From Robertmurraya korlensis (lineage in GTDB: Bacteria > Bacillota > Bacilli > Bacillales > Cytobacillaceae): DNA of 64,000 nucleotides. A program made the translations under genes and the position numbers. How positions within the stretch are numbered: the stretch's first letter is position 1; the number at the start of each line of letters is the position of its first letter. Below, piece after piece: positions 53,406 to 60,859 of this stretch. The notes beneath the pieces are model-generated. The model was not told the DNA's origin and made no database searches. It worked only from the letters and a program-made list of their open reading frames with translations. The stretch lies in assembly GCF_023715225.1 (NCBI RefSeq), contig NZ_JAMBNS010000008.1:186001-250000 (forward strand), in the 5' to 3' direction.

Positions 53406-54080
53406 ATGAAAAAAACGAGTGATTTTAATAATGATGAGCAATTAAGGAAAGCGAAGGAGACGGCAGCGTATCTGAAATATGCAGCTGAACAGCATACAAG
53501 GCAAACAAACGATACCATTGCTATTGTTGGTAAGATTGAGGAGGAGGTAAAAAGTCTAGTTGGTAAAACCATTACCTATTTGTTGAAACATCCTTTCTGG
53601 TACGCAGCTATATTTTCCGCTTTACTTTCCTTCGGAACAATCTACTTCTTAGAATATTTGATTTTTTCCTACAAAGACCTCAAAATTGCACCAATTATTG
53701 AAATGAGCAGGGGCCTGCTTATGGCTATAGGAGCTGGTTTCTTTGGTCTACTAGCTTTTTTAATTGCGGGAGTAACAATAACAAACCAGTATTTAGAGGG
53801 CATGGATCTTTCAAAGAAAGACAAATACTTATTTGAAACAATGGCAATTGAGAAATCGGTGTTTTATTTAAGATTAAATATATTGCTAGTGTTTGGTATT
53901 GTTCTAGTCTTTTTATGCTATATTACTACTTTTTTTCCTTTTCCATTAAATAGCTGGGTTTATGGCTTATTTGCAGCTATTATCTCCTTTTTGTTTTACC
54001 TATCCCTTCTTCTTACCATCGTAATAATCTCTACGAACCAAAGAATGTCGTTTAGTGCTATACAGTCTAAACGGGAATAG
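53406..54080 (+). CDS. Four-helix membrane protein of unknown function
   Basis: Protein of 224 residues. A soluble helical N-terminus (residues 1-65) is followed by transmembrane segments at about 66-86, 103-125, 156-177 and 187-209. It ends TNQRMSFSAIQSKRE. ATG after GGGGG, a weak site. Its last 115 bases and the following repeat pair are duplicated at 60181-60366. Family not recognised. Confidence 0.72.
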   Translation: MKKTSDFNNDEQLRKAKETAAYLKYAAEQHTRQTNDTIAIVGKIEEEVKSLVGKTITYLLKHPFWYAAIFSALLSFGTIYFLEYLIFSYKDLKIAPIIEMSRGLLMAIGAGFFGLLAFLIAGVTITNQYLEGMDLSKKDKYLFETMAIEKSVFYLRLNILLVFGIVLVFLCYITTFFPFPLNSWVYGLFAAIISFLFYLSLLLTIVIISTNQRMSFSAIQSKRE

Positions 54081-54089
54081 CTTGGACAT

Positions 54090-54147
54090 GGGGACAGGTA
54101 CACTGTCCCTTTCCACCACTGATTAATAGGGACAAGGAACCTGTCCC
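54090..54147. repeat. GGGACAGG palindromes, inverted pair upstream of the RAYT gene
   Basis: GGGGACAGGTACACTGTCCC (54090-54109) and GGGACAAGGAACCTGTCCC (54129-54147) in opposite orientation with a 19-base spacer: a REPIN-like doublet 31 bases before the transposase start. Confidence 0.9.
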
Positions 54148-54177
54148 TATGCCCCCAAAAAACGAGGTGTTTAATAT

Positions 54178-54948
54178 ATGCCAAGGAAACCAAGAAAGAA
54201 AAGCAGAAATGGAGTGTACCATATTATCCTTAGGGGAATTAATAAACAAATTATTTTTGAGGAGGACGATGATAGGAGAAGATTTCTAGAGACGCTAGGC
54301 AGATATAAGATTCAATGTAACTTTAAGCTGTATGGTTATTGTTTGATGGATAATCATGTACATCTGTTGGTAAAGGAAGTAGAAGAGACGGTTTCGGAGT
54401 TTATAAAAAGAATTTGTTCAAGCTATGTATACTGGTACAACATGAAATATGACCGATGTGGACATTTGTTTCAAGATCGTTTCAAGAGTGAAGTGGTTGA
54501 AACTAGAACTTACTTTTTTTCAGTACTCAGATATATTCATCAAAATCCCTTAAAAGCAGGTATCTCAGCTAATGTGCTTGATAGTAAATGGACAAGTATA
54601 GGTGAGTATTTATATCAATCCACCATCGTAGATACAAAATTTGTACTTAGTCTCTTTTCAGAAGATAGAGAAAAATCGATACAGTTAATTGCTAACTACA
54701 TGAATGAAATAAATGATGATCTTTGCATGGAAGAAAAGGTAAGAGTAAGATTGTCAGACAATGAAGTTATCGAGTATTTACGAACTTTAGGCATTAGCAG
54801 CAGTAGTATGCTACAACAAATGAGTAAGGGCCAAAGAGATACTGTAATAGCAATGCTAATGAAGTTGAAGGGAGTATCAATAAGACAAATTTCTAGGGTC
54901 ACGGGATTATCTAAAAGTGTTGTTCAGCGTGGGCGGGACCGGGGCTAG
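54178..54948 (+). CDS. REP-associated tyrosine transposase (RAYT, Y1_Tnp family)
   Basis: Protein of 256 residues. An IS200-like HUH domain has YHIILRGI at the start, metal pair His60-Val-His62 (MDNHVHLLVK), GHLFQDRFKSE and the nucleophile candidate Tyr119 (LRYIHQNPLKAG). A C-terminal helix-turn-helix (ISIRQISRVTGLSKSVVQR type) follows, typical of single-copy RAYTs with DnaA-C-like tails. RAYTs mobilise short palindromes in gammaproteobacteria. Here the gene is bordered by palindrome pairs on both sides. ATG after GAGGTG. Intact. Confidence 0.9.
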   Translation: MPRKPRKKSRNGVYHIILRGINKQIIFEEDDDRRRFLETLGRYKIQCNFKLYGYCLMDNHVHLLVKEVEETVSEFIKRICSSYVYWYNMKYDRCGHLFQDRFKSEVVETRTYFFSVLRYIHQNPLKAGISANVLDSKWTSIGEYLYQSTIVDTKFVLSLFSEDREKSIQLIANYMNEINDDLCMEEKVRVRLSDNEVIEYLRTLGISSSSMLQQMSKGQRDTVIAMLMKLKGVSIRQISRVTGLSKSVVQRGRDRG

Positions 54949-54967
54949 GGGACTGGTTCCTTGTCCC
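54948..54967. repeat. GGGACAGG palindrome at the RAYT stop codon
   Basis: GGGGACTGGTTCCTTGTCCC; its first base is the last base of the RAYT stop codon. Confidence 0.85.
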
Positions 54968-55018
54968 ACAAAAGGTAGAAGGGGACCCTAGCCATATGTA
55001 TCGAAAGAAACAAAATGA

Positions 55019-55069
55019 GGGACAGGTCAGCTGTCCCTCACTCTTCCAATGGGACAGCTGACCTGTCCC
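55019..55069. repeat. GGGACAGG palindromes, inverted pair
   Basis: GGGACAGGTCAGCTGTCCC (55019-55037) and its exact inverse GGGACAGCTGACCTGTCCC (55051-55069), 13 bases apart. The second lies in the end of the VanZ gene. Confidence 0.92.
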
Positions 55070-55517
55070 TCTGTCTCCCAAGCCCCCTTGCAACCATATA
55101 AATTACTACAAAAATAAAGCAACCGGCTGCATCAATCAATATATCAAGCATCCGCCCACTTCTTCCTATTAAGAAGTATTGGTAAACTTCATCAAGGATT
55201 CCGATACATAGGGTTAAGATTGTAGCCAGGAACCCATTTACCAGTAGGCTTCTCCACTTTCCTACTCTAAGTAGGAAAATAGTTATAAATCCATAAAAGA
55301 AAAAGTGTCCCACTTTTCTAATAGCTAAGTAGGGGAAATCTCCTTTGATGGAGTATATATGATAGAAAGAACTGCTTCTGTCTAGCAGAAACAAAGGAGT
55401 TACTTGTTTTTTGTATATCTGATCAATGGTATAGAAGTCAATCCTTGCTAACTCTCCAAGTGTATTTCCGATAATGATGATAATACCTATACATATAGCA
55501 ACATATATTTGTTTCAT
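55038..55517 (-). CDS. VanZ-family membrane protein
   Basis: Protein of 159 residues with four to five transmembrane helices and the VanZ pattern: RKVGHFFFYGFITIFLL, then GILDEVYQYFLIGRSGRMLD and ILIDAAGC. VanZ proteins are linked to teicoplanin resistance, though most are of unknown function. ATG after GAGGTTACC. The last residues RQRDRSAVPLEE are encoded by a palindrome copy, replacing the usual tail. Confidence 0.85.
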   Translation of the reverse strand: MKQIYVAICIGIIIIIGNTLGELARIDFYTIDQIYKKQVTPLFLLDRSSSFYHIYSIKGDFPYLAIRKVGHFFFYGFITIFLLRVGKWRSLLVNGFLATILTLCIGILDEVYQYFLIGRSGRMLDILIDAAGCFIFVVIYMVARGLGRQRDRSAVPLEE

Positions 55518-55573
55518 GGTAACCTCCTCATATTTAGTTCTAGCCTTGACAAGGAAGTTCTTGACTATTCAAT

Positions 55574-55623
55574 GGGACAGGTACCATGTCCCACAATTAA
55601 TAAAGGGACAGCTGACCTGTCCC
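55574..55623. repeat. GGGACAGG palindromes, inverted pair
   Basis: GGGACAGGTACCATGTCCC (55574-55592) and GGGACAGCTGACCTGTCCC (55605-55623), directly before the GT2 gene. The second is identical to 55051-55069. Confidence 0.92.
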
Positions 55624-55640
55624 TATGAGAGGAGAAAATA

Positions 55641-56453
55641 ATGATAAGTCGACCCTTAGTTTCCGTTGTTATACCAACCTATAATCGTAAGAACGCTTTA
55701 GTAGAACTGTTAGAATCGTTGGCAAGGCAAAGTGTTCAAGAGTTTGAAGTGATTGTGATCAACGATCATGGAGAATCAGTTGATCAGTTAAAAGAGAGTT
55801 TTTCTGAATTACAGTTAAAAATCATTAACTTAAAGGCTAATAAAGGACATGTTCATGCGCGGAATGAAGGGTTAGCTCATACGAGTGGAGAGTTTATCAT
55901 GCTTTGTGATGATGACGACCTTATTACCCCGAACCATATTGAGAAAATGCTTGATGAAATTAAGGATTCGGATTTTGTTTACTCAGATGTGGAGATGGTG
56001 GAATACAAGTGGGAGGGAACTCAAAGGGTACCAATAAAGAGGATATTGTTTGCCTATGAACTAGATAAGGAGTTTATGAGGAACTTTTCTACGTACGTTT
56101 CGTCAGGAAGCTTATATCGGAAATCATTACATAACAAAATCGGACTGTTTGATGTAGAGGTGAATAACTATTGGGACTGGGACTTTATTTTAAGAGTTCT
56201 TGAAAGCTTTAAGGTTAAGCGGGTAGCCATGGCCAGTGTACTTTATGCCTTTTCCTCAAATGGGGACAACCAGTCAGCGATTTTATCGGAAAAACGTAAT
56301 CAGTATTTAATGAGATTGTGTGAGAAGCATCATTTAGGAAAACTCCCGCAGAAAAACTTTTTTACTCTTTTAGAAGAGCCAGAGGTTATGGAAAAAAGAG
56401 CTGAAAGTGTAAGGGTATGGGATGGAGAAAAGATAATATCACGTTTACTGTAA
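55641..56453 (+). CDS. GT2 glycosyltransferase
   Basis: GT-A enzyme of 270 residues. It has VSVVIPTYNRKNAL, the nucleotide region VIVINDHGES, KGHVHARNEGL, the metal motif MLCDDDDLITP and NYWDWDFILRVLESF in the acceptor site. No transmembrane tail. ATG after GAGAGGAG. It stands alone among repeats rather than in a cluster. Substrate unknown. Confidence 0.88.
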   Translation: MISRPLVSVVIPTYNRKNALVELLESLARQSVQEFEVIVINDHGESVDQLKESFSELQLKIINLKANKGHVHARNEGLAHTSGEFIMLCDDDDLITPNHIEKMLDEIKDSDFVYSDVEMVEYKWEGTQRVPIKRILFAYELDKEFMRNFSTYVSSGSLYRKSLHNKIGLFDVEVNNYWDWDFILRVLESFKVKRVAMASVLYAFSSNGDNQSAILSEKRNQYLMRLCEKHHLGKLPQKNFFTLLEEPEVMEKRAESVRVWDGEKIISRLL

Positions 56454-56467
56454 GCTGAGGAACATGA

Positions 56468-56486
56468 GGGACAAGGAACCTGTCCC
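56468..56486. repeat. GGGACAGG palindrome
   Basis: GGGACAAGGAACCTGTCCC, fifteen bases after the GT2 gene. Confidence 0.9.
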
Positions 56487-56500
56487 TAGAATAATTGTAG

Positions 56501-56539
56501 AAAAATGTCGGTTATTTTTTATGAATAATCGACATTTTT
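56501..56539. terminator. Terminator-like hairpin
   Basis: AAAAATGTCG pairs with CGACATTTTT, with an inner TTATT/AATAA stem. T-run on both strands. Confidence 0.82.
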
Positions 56540-56634
56540 CTCATAATGTTCATTATAAGAAACGATAAAATAACAATTAGTGAACAAACTTTTGTTAGCG
56601 ATACAGAAGAATAGATTAAAAGGAGTTGTTCTAC

Positions 56635-56742
56635 TTGAAAATTAAATCCATTATTTGCTTTTTTCGTAGATATCATAAGTATAACTACTTTACCGGTGAA
56701 TGTATCAGATGTGGAAAGGTAAGTAAATCAATAAAGCAATAG
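56635..56742 (+). CDS. Tiny Cys-containing protein, 35 residues
   Basis: TTG start after AAAGGAG. It encodes MKIKSIICFFRRYHKYNYF then TGECIRCGKVSKSIKQ. The HK...GECIRCGK pattern with a CxxCG knuckle resembles short phage-type zinc proteins (DUF1660-like). The good ribosome site supports expression. Confidence 0.55.
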   Translation: MKIKSIICFFRRYHKYNYFTGECIRCGKVSKSIKQ

Positions 56743-56751
56743 TGGGACATA

Positions 56752-56807
56752 GGGACAGGCACCATGTACTTTTTATTGGCCCTGCTCTGGGACAAGGAAC
56801 CTGTCCC
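56752..56807. repeat. GGGACAGG palindromes, inverted pair
   Basis: GGGACAGGCACCATGTACT (56752-56770, degenerate) and GGGACAAGGAACCTGTCCC (56789-56807). Confidence 0.8.
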
Positions 56808-56907
56808 TATGTCCTGTTTACTTTTTTTAGGATGTGTGATAAAAATTGTTTATAGGAAATTGTTACTATATCTACATACGACAGCTAGAAGAACCAGGTG
56901 AAAGAAG

Positions 56908-57081
56908 ATGTTAGTGAATATTGTGTTATCGGTAGCGCTTTTGTTGGTGATATTTAATATCCACTTTGGAATTATTGTAGCAAAGCGTTTTCACAGTTTT
57001 TATGGAATTATCAATTGGAGTATGGCTTTAATATTGTTGATAAGCGTGATACAAAAGATGTGTGATTTTAATTGTTTTTAG
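56908..57081 (+). CDS. Small membrane protein, 57 residues (copy 1)
   Basis: Two hydrophobic helices (LVNIVLSVALLLVIFNIHFG and INWSMALILLISVIQKMC). The upstream leader AACAGCTAGAAGAACC then AGGTGAAAG is nearly the same as that of the paralogue at 58113, and the proteins share NIHFG/NVHLG, the INW/LNW turn and IQKMC. Function unknown. Confidence 0.72.
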   Translation: MLVNIVLSVALLLVIFNIHFGIIVAKRFHSFYGIINWSMALILLISVIQKMCDFNCF

Positions 57082-57083
57082 TT

Positions 57084-57113
57084 CACCAGTCCAATGGGGC
57101 TGGTGTTTTTTTT
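57084..57113 (+). terminator. Terminator of small membrane gene copy 1
   Basis: CACCAGTCC pairs with GGGCTGGTG (one T-G), followed by eight T. Confidence 0.88.
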
Positions 57114-57209
57114 ACCTGTTTTTTAAGGCAAGATAGGAAGAGAAAAGGGATAAGTATGTTTCTGTTATCTTAGCATAAGAATTAGTATCAGACTTTTTGG
57201 AGGTTACTT

Positions 57210-57674
57210 ATGTATAGAAGAAACAGAGGAGGTTTCCTTCCCTTCCTTTTCATACTTCTCCTAGTTATAGGAGGTTATTTTCTAATTCGTTATGGGCTTT
57301 TTTCTCCATCAAGGCAAGCGGTTCATCTGGTGGAGGAATTTTATGAATATGAACAAACAGGGGATTATTCAAATTCGTGGGAACTCCTACATTCAACGAT
57401 GAAGGAGAGGTTTCCAAAAGGAAGCTACATACAAGATCGGGTTCATGTGTTTATGGGACATTTCGGTGCTGATACCTTTGAATTTAACATTAATGATAAA
57501 AGAAAATTATCTAATTGGAAAATGAGCAAGGAAAGCAAGGTCTTTAATTTCGTTTATGAAGTTAAAGTCACGCAGTCTTATAAAGGAAAATACGGAACGT
57601 TTGAATTTGTTCAATATGTTTATGTAGCCGAGGAAAAAGGTGACTGGGTGATCCTATGGGATTTTAACCAATAA
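57210..57674 (+). CDS. Membrane-anchored NTF2-like protein of unknown function
   Basis: Protein of 154 residues. It has an Arg-rich cytoplasmic start (MYRRNRGG), one transmembrane helix at about 9-30, and an extracellular domain. The helix AVHLVEEFYEYEQTGDYSNS and later beta strands ending WVILWDFNQ suggest an NTF2-like or DUF4878-like fold. ATG after GGAGG. Function unknown. It sits inside copy 1 of the small-gene duplication. Confidence 0.75.
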   Translation: MYRRNRGGFLPFLFILLLVIGGYFLIRYGLFSPSRQAVHLVEEFYEYEQTGDYSNSWELLHSTMKERFPKGSYIQDRVHVFMGHFGADTFEFNINDKRKLSNWKMSKESKVFNFVYEVKVTQSYKGKYGTFEFVQYVYVAEEKGDWVILWDFNQ

Positions 57675-57682
57675 TTCAATCG

Positions 57683-57721
57683 GTGAGAAACAGTCTATTG
57701 TTATAGTAAACTGTTTCTCAC
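57683..57721. terminator. Terminator between convergent small genes
   Basis: A 12-bp stem, GTGAGAAACAGT and its complement, with a 15-base loop. Confidence 0.78.
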
Positions 57722-57735
57722 ATTTATAGGGGAAA

Positions 57736-57867
57736 TTAAAGTTGGTTGGTTAAGATGGTAACCATTGCGCTAAGGATAATGGTTCCTAATATAATAGATG
57801 CATATAGAATTGCTTTATTTCTCTTTCTCCTAACCATCACTTCTTCGGGTGTTAAGAATTTTGACAT
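57736..57867 (-). CDS. Small membrane protein, 43 residues (copy 1)
   Basis: Begins MSKFLTPEEVMVRRKRNKA, then one transmembrane helix, ending TNQL. AAAGGAG precedes the ATG. Its paralogue at 58376-58507 differs at about nine positions. Together with the 57-residue protein it forms a duplicated pair. Unknown function. Confidence 0.75.
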   Translation of the reverse strand: MSKFLTPEEVMVRRKRNKAILYASIILGTIILSAMVTILTNQL

Positions 57868-58112
57868 GATTTCATTCTCCTTTGTAGTTCGTAAGAAGCT
57901 AGCCTTAAAGCTTTGTGCGAGTCATTTAATATTATTATCGGACACAGAGAAAAAATTTTAATAGGAAAATGATGCAATGTGTCAAATAATGTCGAAATTA
58001 GTATTCTTTAAACAAGAGATATAATAGAAATATATTGTTATAATGTTAGGGTATGAAATTATTTGAATTTGAGATTTTTTGTATTTAACAGCTAGAAGAA
58101 CAGGTGAGAAAG

Positions 58113-58295
58113 ATGATTTATGTAGACCTTATATTATCGTTAGCGCTTCTGCTTGCCATCTTTAATGTCCATCTAGGAGTTGTATTGGCAATACAGTTTC
58201 AAAATGCTCTATACGGACTTTTAAATTGGATAATGGCAACCATATTACTTATTACCGCTATACAAAAAATGTGTGAAATATATGTACAACCGTAA
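58113..58295 (+). CDS. Small membrane protein, 60 residues (copy 2)
   Basis: Paralogue of 56908-57081, with two hydrophobic helices and the same leader and ribosome site (CAGGTGAG). It ends IQKMCEIYVQP. Confidence 0.75.
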   Translation: MIYVDLILSLALLLAIFNVHLGVVLAIQFQNALYGLLNWIMATILLITAIQKMCEIYVQP

Positions 58296-58331
58296 GGAAC
58301 TAGTGGAACAAAGGAAAAGGTTTAAACTAGA

Positions 58332-58359
58332 AGGAGCAGCCTAATTTTAGGCTGCTCCT
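58332..58359. terminator. Bidirectional terminator between the copy-2 genes
   Basis: A perfect 13-bp stem, AGGAGCAGCCTAA and its complement, with a two-base loop. T-rich on the plus strand. Confidence 0.88.
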
Positions 58360-58375
58360 CTTTATATGTCATTAT

Positions 58376-58507
58376 TTATAGTTGGCTTGTTAGGATTGTG
58401 ACAACAGCACTTAGTAACATGGTACCTAGGATAATTGATGTATAAAGAATCGCTTTATTTCTCTTCCTCTTTACCATCACTTCTTCAGGTGTTAAGAATT
58501 TTGACAT
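58376..58507 (-). CDS. Small membrane protein, 43 residues (copy 2)
   Basis: Begins MSKFLTPEEVMVKRKRNKA, then one transmembrane helix, ending TSQL. AAAGGAG precedes the ATG. It converges on copy 2 of the 57/60-residue gene, as copy 1 does. Confidence 0.75.
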   Translation of the reverse strand: MSKFLTPEEVMVKRKRNKAILYTSIILGTMLLSAVVTILTSQL

Positions 58508-59003
58508 GTCCATTCTCCTTTAACGTTGATAGTAGCTGGCTGGCTTTATCAAGTATATCCAATGATAGAGGCCCCTATAGCTTTGCGTGAATCACCTTTA
58601 GATGATCTTGCCTTTTGTATCTAGTACTATTATCGTATATAATCGACAAATTGCCAATAGGATTTTAGGAGTAAGTGTCAAAAAATGTCGTTTTTTCCAT
58701 GTTTCTTTTTAAATTCTTATTCCTTCATGGACGCTACTTATAAAATTTATCGAAAATTATATGGTTCTCCTTTGAGAGTGATAGTAACAAAAGTTAAGGA
58801 AGTGTACTGCAATGTAGGATATTTGTAACGTAGCATCATTTTACAGACTGCTAGTACAATTTAAATTCCGTTAAGCGGTATTTTCATCTAATGAGGATAA
58901 ATGTCGTACTAAGTCTGATAATGAAGAAAAGATATTAAAGGGATTTATAGAAATTTAGCTAAAATATTATGTAAGAAAGATTATCAAAATTGAGGTGAAT
59001 TGT
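58508..59003. other. AT-rich intergenic region, no gene seen
   Basis: About 500 bases with no supported reading frame. The short inverted AAAAAATGTCGTTTTTT-like stretch near 58681 resembles that before the other small genes. The promoter of the next small gene should be here. Confidence 0.5.
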
Positions 59004-59189
59004 ATGAGGTGGGTAATTCAACATGGAATATACATGTTTACTGTGTCAATAGCAATTTTCTTTTGGTGCTTAATTTATTATCCTGGTGATTACTTCACCT
59101 TAACGATTTCGTGGATTATCACCTATTGTTTATGGATGGGGCAGTGTAGTGTTTATATATTACTAGGCATTCTTGGTTTTAATGTATAA
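59004..59189 (+). CDS. Small membrane protein, 61 residues
   Basis: Two transmembrane helices (IYMFTVSIAIFFWCLIYY and SWIITYCLWMGQCSVYILLG). The ATG is spaced from GAGGTGA; an in-frame TTG three codons earlier is less well placed. A terminator follows directly. No family recognised. Confidence 0.65.
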   Translation: MRWVIQHGIYMFTVSIAIFFWCLIYYPGDYFTLTISWIITYCLWMGQCSVYILLGILGFNV

Positions 59190-59218
59190 GAAGAACAGGA
59201 GATCTTTCTGTTCTTCTT
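59188..59218 (+). terminator. Terminator of the 61-residue membrane protein gene
   Basis: An 11-bp stem, AAGAAGAACAG and its complement, then ATTTC. Confidence 0.85.
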
Positions 59219-59331
59219 ATTTCAATCTCAAAAGTTACAAATCACTGGTGTTAGGTGTTAATGTTTATTTAACTGAGGATCTTAAAAAGTAGAATCGATC
59301 GCTATGGTTTCATAGAAAAGAGGAAAAAAGA

Positions 59332-59745
59332 TTGTGTAATAATAGAAGAATGGAGTTGAATGAACGCTACCCCCTTCCTACTTATGAAGGAGCAGCGATT
59401 TACCGTAATGGTGTGTTTCAGTTCAATATATCGAGAATCATGGAAGCGACCCTTGAAGGTACGATACCTGCCAAGGAAGAACTGGTTGAGGTGTCGACAT
59501 GGTTTCAGTATCAACAAAGAGGAAGGGTAAATGAAGAACATTTATCTAACGTTAATGTGAGCTAGACAGTTATTCAACACGGGTATTTTGAGATTATAGT
59601 TGGAAATCATCGTAAGGAAGCAACCTGCTGTGAAGGAATGATACATGTTCCATCCTACAAGCTAAGAGATGAACAGCTTTTGCCATCATTTATAGATACT
59701 TTTGGTTATAGAAAATTTGTTGAATATTGGAATTCAAAGGTATAA
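59332..59745 (+). pseudogene. ParB-like domain protein with in-frame amber codon
   Basis: One continuous frame of 137 codons broken only by TAG at 59563. Before it: YPLPTYEGAAIYRNGVFQFN and ISRIMEATLEGTIPAKEELV. After it: YFEIIVGNHRKEA, VPSYKLRDEQ and FVEYWNSKV. The GNHR and YKL..EQ pattern fits a small ParB/Srx-like family of bacterial hypothetical proteins. The start (TTG or an ATG six codons on) is uncertain. Inactive unless the stop is read through. Confidence 0.6.
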
Positions 59746-60180
59746 AATTATAGTTGTTAATTTCTCTTTGCGAATATAATAAATTGTCATGATCATATTA
59801 AACAAATTTAGGGCATCGTTGACTCTAAGATGAAGAATTTTGACAGGAACTTGTCCCAATGTAAATACAAGATAGAAATAATCTATCATTTCTATCTTCA
59901 CTTTGAATACCTCGTAGTATCAGATACTCTCCTAACTCCTTCAAAGGTAATGTTTGATCCCTTATTTTTATTAATGGAAATCTTCCATTGTTTTGTCTAT
60001 CATAATCTATTTCTCCTTAGTAGATATATGTTATCTTACTGAGAATAGGTTTAATAGATAAAACTCTTTCATTAAATATTTTTCTTCATATTATATAGTA
60101 TCATTTAAAAAATATTCAAACTTGTGACATGCCTGATCCAGATAAAGCTGTACAATAAATAAGAAAGAGAAGTTGGTGTT
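59746..60180. other. Intergenic region with degenerate repeat and hairpin
   Basis: No supported gene. A decayed palindrome copy (GACAGGAACTTGTCCC, about 59840-59855) is followed by a hairpin of AAGATAGAAAT and its complement (about 59869-59899). Confidence 0.5.
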
Positions 60181-60300
60181 TTATTTAATGGTATGCAGCT
60201 ATTATGTCTTTTGTGTTTCCCTTTCTCTTCTCCACATCATCGTTATAATTTCTGCAAATCAAAGAATGTCATTCAGTGCTATGCAGTCTAAATAGCAATA
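60181..60300 (+). pseudogene. Duplicated 3' fragment of the four-helix membrane protein gene
   Basis: Homologous to the end of 53406-54080. It shares TGCAGCTATTAT, CATCGT.ATAAT.TCT, CAAAGAATGTC.TT.AGTG and CAGTCTAAA, the stop region and then AATAGCTTGGACATGGGGAC. No start or upstream part is present. The homology runs on through the repeat pair. Confidence 0.82.
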
Positions 60301-60310
60301 GCTTGGACAT

Positions 60311-60366
60311 GGGGACAGGTAAACTGTCTCTTTCCACTCCTGATTCGGGACTAGGAACCTGTCCCC
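60311..60366. repeat. GGGACAGG palindromes, inverted pair
   Basis: GGGGACAGGTAAACTGTCTC (60311-60330) and GGGACTAGGAACCTGTCCCC (60347-60366): the duplicated counterpart of the pair at 54090-54147, with diverged arms. Confidence 0.85.
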
Positions 60367-60375
60367 ATGACGATC

Positions 60376-60859
60376 CCCATGACCATCTTGCATTACTAAT
60401 AGTTTAAAAATATTGATAATATCAAATAAACCATATTATTAAGAAAAAATTCGGATGAACTGGTGAATAATTGGTAGTGATTGTGTATAATAACATAGGT
60501 CAATATTAATAGGACGGAGTATGAATTTTAATTATATTATGAGGATGTAATGAATTAGTAAGTTAACTAGACAATTGTAAAAAAAAAGAACTATTATATT
60601 ATTAGGATACAGCCGGTTGAGTTGTTAAGTTTTATCTAAATGAACGAAATGCAATCATTAAACTAAGTTACAAAATAATAACCATTAGCTTAGCGTTTTA
60701 CAGTTATTTACTATTTACGAGGTGTTGCTACAATGGTAAATTACTATTGTTATAAGGAAGTAGTTTGGTATTTTAGTGTTTTACTTTAAAAGTATAAAGT
60801 GTTAGTTAAATAATGATAAGTTGATTTTACATGAAATTAGAAAGATAGGTGGTATATGG
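60376..60859. other. Upstream region of the second polysaccharide cluster
   Basis: AT-rich, no gene seen. A possible -10 box (TATAAT, about 60487) lies far upstream, leaving a leader of over 300 bases. I see no clear hairpin-terminator in it. Confidence 0.4.

Noticed and set aside
59830-60042. 70-codon plus-strand frame
   Set aside because: It contains a decayed palindrome and a hairpin, has no ribosome site and shows no family resemblance.
44348-60366. A CRISPR array as explanation for the palindromic repeats
   Set aside because: Spacing is irregular from 12 bases to several kilobases, orientation varies, genes lie between copies, and no cas gene is present.
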